In this document: positions 59,231 through 64,000 of the stretch, one piece after another
How the letters are laid out: each line of letters starts with the position of its first letter
Numbering within the stretch: position 1 is the stretch's first letter
Source: Chlorokybus atmophyticus
Lineage: Eukaryota > Streptophyta > Chlorokybophyceae > Chlorokybales > Chlorokybaceae
NCBI GenBank assembly: GCA_009103225.1
Contig: RHPI01000277.1
Coordinates: forward strand, 795,578-859,577
Direction: 5' to 3'
Length of the DNA stretch: 64,000 nucleotides
Translations under genes and position numbers: made by a program
Notes under the pieces: model-generated
What the model saw: only the letters and a program-made list of their open reading frames with translations
The model's database searches: none
What the model was told of the DNA's origin: nothing

Positions 59231-61388
59231 TCACGCAATATTCAAGTCCAGGTCTAGGCGAGCTTTTGACCTTGGCTGTTCCAAACGAAGGGCTTCGTTG
59301 GGAGGCTCCAACCTGAGCCCTTCTGGCGAGACCCCTCGTGGCCTTTTGTTGATGTCGTCGGCAAGGTGGCGCTGCAGTCTCATCTCGTCGTCCTCATGCA
59401 GCGGAGTGTCTCTACGCCAGTCGCCGGGCTGGTAACCCGGCCGCACAGCTGGCGCTGTTCGACCGTCCGGCAAGATTAACTTGCCCGCAAAAACTGTTTG
59501 CAACTTCTCTTCCAAAACTGCATTGGTGCCTCTCAACCCTGCCACTACCTCCGAAGCCCATCCAAAGTATGCCTGCAGCATATTGGTAAGACCTCATGGG
59601 GTACTGCGCTGACAACAATGCGTCGCTGGCACACATGCGCATGCAGCCGCACACGCGCACACACGCAGTTGCAATGCTATGGTGCACCGCCTGATTGTCA
59701 CCTGACAGCGCTCAACGCTCCAAGAAGGCGGCGGGTTGTCCATCAGGTCAGTCAGATTGTGCAGCTTGTCAGCGAGCTTGACATGTTTGGCACCATTGGA
59801 TTTGTGCGGCGCATGATCAATCTGCTGCTGCTTGCGTTCTTGCTTTGGCAGTCGCTTGTCATCAGAGACCTCAACAACCAAGTCGTTGACCTGTAGGGAA
59901 CTTGGCGGAATCATGCCTTGAACGCTTTGTGTGTGTTCATGTGTGCGAGCACGCGCATGCACATATGTGTGTGCATGCGCGTGTCTGCGTACACCTGTGT
60001 GCGCGTGCGTCTGTGTCCACAAGATAGGTGCATGCACGGCACTTGGCGTGCGTGTGTGCGCGCTCTGCCATGCATGCGTGTGTGCATGGTCCAGATTCAC
60101 GCAAGTGCAAGCAGGCGAGGGAATTGTATAACTGCTTGTGGTCAGGAGAGCCTTGCAAACTGACCTCTTTGCCAAACTCAGCTTTGATCTCCGCCTGTGT
60201 GCAGTCTGTGTCTTCAATGGTGTCATGCAAAAGCGCCGCCTGTATTGCCAAGTCATAATACTTGACAACTTTCATTGGCATTCATGGAGGAGACGTACAA
60301 GTTGCGGAATCCAGGAGGCAGCATTGCATGCTTACTTGCAAAACTTGCATGTCACGCACTCCACTTTGCCACAACAAGGTAGCCACTCCAAGTGGATGAT
60401 TTATGTATGCAGTACCCTGAGACCCAGCATCAGTGTCATGAGCAGTACCAAACCAAGCATCGCCACTCAGCCAACCAGACATACTGTTGTACAACGACCA
60501 ACTGCAGCTCCACCAAGCATCCTACAGTAGACTTGTCCATCTGAAGCAGCTATACAATATGCTCTGCATTCTTGCTCATCACCGCAGGTCACTTGAGCCA
60601 AGTGGTGAAATGCAACACATACCAGAAAGAGCACCGCAAGTCCTGCGACTGTTGGCATGCACCCAACCAAAGCTGGATGCAGTGACAATGCATGTCCAAA
60701 ATGCATGCTGCATATGCTGCGCAACACGGAACTCACAATGCATGTCACTACTAGTGGAGTTGCTCTTTATACAAACACATCAGCTTGTGCACAGCAGTAT
60801 TTTCTGCGTCAAAAACATACACGAATTTTGCTTTTTTGTACTATACGGCACAAAGAGCGTTGGGTAACGTGCTAACTGAAGAAGCCTATACAGTGCGTCT
60901 GCAACGCTCGCCATGGGCAGTATAGCATAGCATGACAACATATGGCATTCACACTACCCAAACCAGATCAGCCAGGCAGTCAGTTGCGTCTCAAGCATGA
61001 TTGTGATTGCCAATGCTGCCTTGCGCAATACAGCATTGGCAAACACAAAGCATAAAACAGCCGGCATTGCACTTGCGCATGCCGCCACAACCAATGGCTG
61101 GAAGCTGACAGACGTACACACAATGCAAGAACGAACTGCTGGCAACGGCTTTGCACCGCCTTCCAGCTGCCTCACCTCTCTGTCCTTCCGGCGCTGGGTG
61201 CGATGCTTGTTAGCCGCAAACACCACGCAGCGCAGGAGCTCTCCGACCTCATCGGGGCAGCCGGGCGCATCCGGCTTGGCCTCTGCCTCGACAGGCTCAT
61301 GATTAAGATCGTCCTCTACAACTGAGCCGCCGCCAGGCTCCTCCACCACGCCCAACCCGGTCGCCGCCTCCCTCTCCACCGTTGCCAT
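59231..61388 (-). CDS. HDDC3: MESH1/HDDC3-type HD hydrolase (SpoT-like)
   Basis: Five exons (61388-61176, 60416-60336, 60239-60165, 59890-59702 and 59572-59231) join in phase to 299 residues. The HD hydrolase core is complete: FAANKHRTQRRKDRE, GTAYINHPLGVATLL, AALLHDTIEDTD (H103, D104, E107, D108), VVEVSDDKRLPKQERK, HVKLADKLHNLTDL and YFGWASEVVAGLRGTN. It matches animal MESH1 almost block for block. MESH1 removes pyrophosphate from ppGpp and acts on NADPH as a phosphatase, with a manganese ion at the HD site. No synthetase domain is present, unlike chloroplast RSH proteins. Relative to about 179 residues in animals there is an extra N-terminal part of some 50 residues and a charged C-terminal extension of about 65 residues. 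An ATG at 61406 in the same frame is an alternative start. Confidence 0.93.
59930..60110. repeat. Alternating purine-pyrimidine tract in a MESH1 intron
   Basis: TGTGTGCATGCGCGTG-type alternation fills the intron between exons 60239-60165 and 59890-59702. Confidence 0.8.
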
Positions 61389-61868
61389 GATAGCTACCAC
61401 AGCCAATGCAACACAGAGCCCAGATGATCAAATGTAACACCCAGTGAAATTCTCTGTTACTGGTTCTGCTCGACCGCCTCTTCCTCGTCCGCACTGTCCT
61501 CCTCACCGTCCTCCTCGCCCACCGCCGCCGCCTGGTCCAAGCATGCCACACAGCTGCGTGCTGCGTTTGCTGCTATAACTTCCACAGTGTCGTATTGGGT
61601 TACGCGAGCATATTCGAAACACGGCCACATGCAAGCTGGAGCTGCCTGACTGCAGTTGACATCGACCATCAACGCCACAGCCGCCGTCATAACTGGGGGG
61701 AGTGACCAATGTTAACGACAGGCACTCGCAGTTAGTTAGCAGTGTATATGGAGGGTTGAGCTATAACCCAGTCACGTGTTTGCGCTTGAGTTACGGCCCA
61801 AATTTGAGGCTAGGGTTGGGCCAGGCTTTGGCCTGGTGGTGTGGCCTGGTGGGGAGGCAGCGGGAGGT
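61389..61868. promoter_or_regulatory. Probable two-way promoter of MESH1 and ferredoxin genes
   Basis: 480 bp lie between start codons on opposite strands. A telobox-like TAGGGTT at 61811-61817 is about 52 bases before the ferredoxin start. Confidence 0.45.
61457..61690 (-). CDS. Small acidic open frame, doubtful gene
   Basis: An ATG-initiated frame of 77 codons ends in an acidic tail (GEEDGEEDSADEEEAVEQ). It stops 68 bases before the MESH1 start on the same strand, inside the space that should hold the MESH1 and ferredoxin promoters. It may be part of the MESH1 5' leader or a chance frame. No family is recognised. Confidence 0.2.
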   Translation of the reverse strand: MTAAVALMVDVNCSQAAPACMWPCFEYARVTQYDTVEVIAANAARSCVACLDQAAAVGEEDGEEDSADEEEAVEQNQ

Positions 61869-63342
61869 ATGGCGACGGCGGCGAGCGTGTTGGCGCTGTC
61901 GTTGGGGTCTTCATCGCTGAGCACTGCAGCTGACAGCTTGAGGCACCACAGGAGGCGGCGACAGGGGCAGGCGGGGCCTGCTGGCAGCTGGGCGGCGGTG
62001 GCGAGGGGCACAGCTGCTGCTGGCCGAAGGAGAGCAGCGCTGCTGGTGACCTGCGGACACAAGGTGGGTTCTGCAGAGGCTGGCATGTTTGCATCACGTT
62101 TGCCACAGTCTACATGTCGTGCTTTGTTATTGTGAACTGTCCAGAGCACTGAAACGAATGCTGTTTCACGCTGATGTTAGAGTGCCGCTTATGCTCCTCA
62201 TGCAATGCGATGAATCTGCGTAAGTGTTTCAGGTTGGTGTGAGCACAAGTTTCTGCTGTGTGGAACTGAGAGTCGCTTAGTGCTGCAAATTGGGGAGCTC
62301 AGTTTCAAAGTCGTGAGCAGCAAATGCCATACTGCACTTGGAATTTGCGCAAGCCAGGCTACGACACGCTTTGAAGATGCTGTGTCTTTGTGTTGTGCTT
62401 TCAAGTCGTTTATGGCAGGTTTATTGCAATACTCGACTGGGCTTTCTTTATGGTCATGTGGTGACTAACACTTGCGCACGTACCAGTGTTGACGATAAGC
62501 ACACGTCCTACTTACTTGTGTCAGTATGCAATATTGTTGTCCCATTAACCTTTGCTTTCATTCGCCAACAACTGCGTTACATCACATGCAGCCGTTCAGT
62601 GTCGGGCGTCAGTGTGTGCCAGCTGGTGTAGACTTTTGCAAGCTCACCACGTTTGGTACTTTGTGCTGGTTTTTGTTTTGTTGCCACTTGTCAAGTCACA
62701 TGTAACATGTAGAGGGCATTGCTGTGCAGGTCACTTTCATATCGCGAGAAACAAAGGCGCGGACTGTAGTGGATGTTCCAGAGGTGAGAGCTGTCAGCTT
62801 GAGCACTTGCTTGCATGCGCGAACACATCCATAACAGTTTCGTGTAGCCGAGTAGTCTCTTGGCCTCTGATGTGTGTCTGATAGGATACGCATATCTTGG
62901 ATGCGGCGGAGGAGGCGGGCATGGAGCTGCCGTCATGTTGTAGAGGAGGACTGTGCGGGTACGTGCTGTTGTTGGGTATATCCATGATGAGCACTGGAAT
63001 GATGAAACACACTCAATCAGCCTTTTGCAGGCAGTATTACCCCAATGTACTCATGGCATGTTGCCTACAGGTCCTGTGTTGGGTATGCAACTGTCGGGTC
63101 GATAGATCAGAGCGATGCCACAGATATAGATACAGTGCTGACTCCTGAACAGATAGCTGAGGTGAGTTTGACCGGTTGACTGTGCTGGTGGCATCGATAT
63201 GTTCGCTGCTGATGGAAGCTGACTTCTTTATGTACGTTAGGGGTACGTGCTTTTGTGCCAAGCTAGGGCTATGTCGGATTGTACGATTGAGACGCAATGC
63301 GATTGGGGGGTGTTGAGCCTGGACAAATGGGACAAACACTAG
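61869..63342 (+). CDS. Plastid 2Fe-2S ferredoxin, possibly the C-terminally extended FdC class
   Basis: Five exons (61869-62063, 62730-62783, 62885-62958, 63071-63161 and 63241-63342) give 171 residues. The first 65 are rich in Ala, Ser and Arg with no acidic cluster, as in a chloroplast transit peptide. The ferredoxin fold follows: VTFISRETKARTVDVPEDTH, ILDAAEEAGMELPSCCRGGL, CGSCVGYATVGSIDQSDAT, EQIAEGYVLLCQ and SDCTIETQ. The cluster ligands are C102, C107, C110 and C144. It would carry electrons in the stroma. The spacing of the last ligand and the tail after IETQ (CDWGVLSLDKWDKH) differ from photosynthetic ferredoxin and recall FdC-type proteins, whose redox role is less clear. A TGTAA word follows the stop at once. 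Confidence 0.9.
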
Positions 63343-64000
63343 GTGTAACTGATACCTTAGTACATAGCTTCACATAGCTTCGCTAAGCATAGCTTTGCTT
63401 AGCTTTAGAGATGTGACATGTTGGTTGGCACTGATATATGTGGGTTTTGGGTTCGGCTGGTTGACAGGTTTTAACTCTATCCTGGGCTGTAAGCGGTCAT
63501 TGGATAGCTGCATGTGACTGGAAAGGCTTCATGCGTCTGCAAGTGACTTGAAACGCTGTGAAACACTAGACACTGCTTGTTCTTCAGGTCAAACGCCAAC
63601 GCCAGCACAAGAACACGCACGCTATGAACACATTCATTCCACTTGCATGCAGGCCATCTTCACATACCTTGAGCCTCCTCTACACCCACCAGCGCATTCG
63701 CTATGAACCGGGCCACGATCTGTTCACTGTGCGTGCGTTGCAAGCAAGCAAGCAAACCCCGGGAGCTGTGCTGTCGCGGGTACTGGGGACGGTGGGGGGG
63801 AGGGGGCGAGGGTCGACTCGACTGTTAAACAATACAACAGTCGAGTCGACATCACGTGTCTTGCGTGGGGGGGGGGGGAGTTGCCGGGGACTCCGACAAT
63901 GACCCCTTCAGATCATGCACGTGTTGTGTCAGGAACATCCGTGACTTCCAGCGGCGGCGGCGGTGGCGGCGGCGGCGGCACGGGTCTCGGGGAGGCGGGC
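63343..64000. other. Right-hand end: simple repeats and a hairpin, no confirmed gene
   Basis: Short repeats of CATAGCTTCG and AGCTTTGCTTAGC occur at 63365-63405. G runs lie at 63790-63804 and 63867-63878. The last 60 bases are (CGG)n-rich and on the minus strand read as a polyproline stretch that could be an exon of a gene entering from the right. Nothing firmer can be said. Confidence 0.4.
63812..63850. repeat. Perfect 15-base hairpin
   Basis: Arms 63812-63826 and 63836-63850 are exact reverse complements with a 9-base loop. Confidence 0.92.

Noticed and set aside
1-64000. CRISPR arrays, bacterial operons, insertion sequences
   Set aside because: No regular spaced repeats and no Shine-Dalgarno or prokaryotic gene order; the window is intron-rich eukaryotic DNA.

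Overview
The window is nuclear DNA of a eukaryote, most likely a green alga (chlorophyte) or a close relative. Genes are split by many short GT-AG introns, with a few GC-AG introns. Exons are GC-rich and carry plant-type proteins: a PinX1-like G-patch protein and an SPF30 that both read most like land-plant homologues, a BAHD acyltransferase, and a plastid-type ferredoxin with a transit-like N terminus. There are no operons, ribosome-binding sites or CRISPR arrays. Gene models were built by hand from splice signals, reading-frame phase and remembered family patterns. No alignment, RNA or database search could be run. Two runs of N (30149-30310 and 41172-41425) are assembly gaps.

Layout from left to right: first exon of a minus-strand membrane protein (245-358); PINX1 (844-4040, +); a poorly resolved stretch ending in a membrane-anchor exon (6360-6660, +); a decayed reverse-transcriptase element (7330-8875, +); BAHD acyltransferase (9750-12287, -); SET-MYND methyltransferase (13343-16052, +); an unrecognised 266-residue protein (16816-19420, -); simple repeats, a transposon-like element with terminal inverted repeats (20316-20575) and an AT-rich block to 23.8 kb; NTMT1-type N-terminal methyltransferase (23820-26145, +); a long coiled-coil protein built from repeated exons (26649-30107, -); an 18-exon four-span membrane protein (31814-36220, -); an LYR-motif protein (36568-37764, +); an AT-rich gap; a small four-span membrane protein (40954-42537, +); an eIF1/SUI1 protein with a long N-terminal extension (44383-45420, -); a small organelle-targeted protein (45854-46945, +); a UBZ4 plus SAM domain protein (47908-50352, -); MBF1 (52795-53401, -); SPF30 without a Tudor domain (53819-55023, +); a second decayed reverse-transcriptase element (57735-58930, -); MESH1/HDDC3 (59231-61388, -); ferredoxin (61869-63342, +).

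The genes do not form one pathway; they are mostly housekeeping functions (translation, splicing, transcription co-activation, iron-sulfur assembly, protein methylation, nucleotide hydrolysis). The main organising principle is position: five pairs are head to head with start codons 347-485 bp apart, which suggests shared two-way promoters, and telobox-like motifs (AAACCCTA) lie close to three or four starts.

The observations most worth a second look are the missing Tudor domain in SPF30, a set of nearly perfect short hairpins scattered in introns and spacers, the exon-duplicated coiled coil, the UBZ4-SAM architecture, and long alternating purine-pyrimidine tracts inside many introns. No clearly new multi-gene biological system was found.
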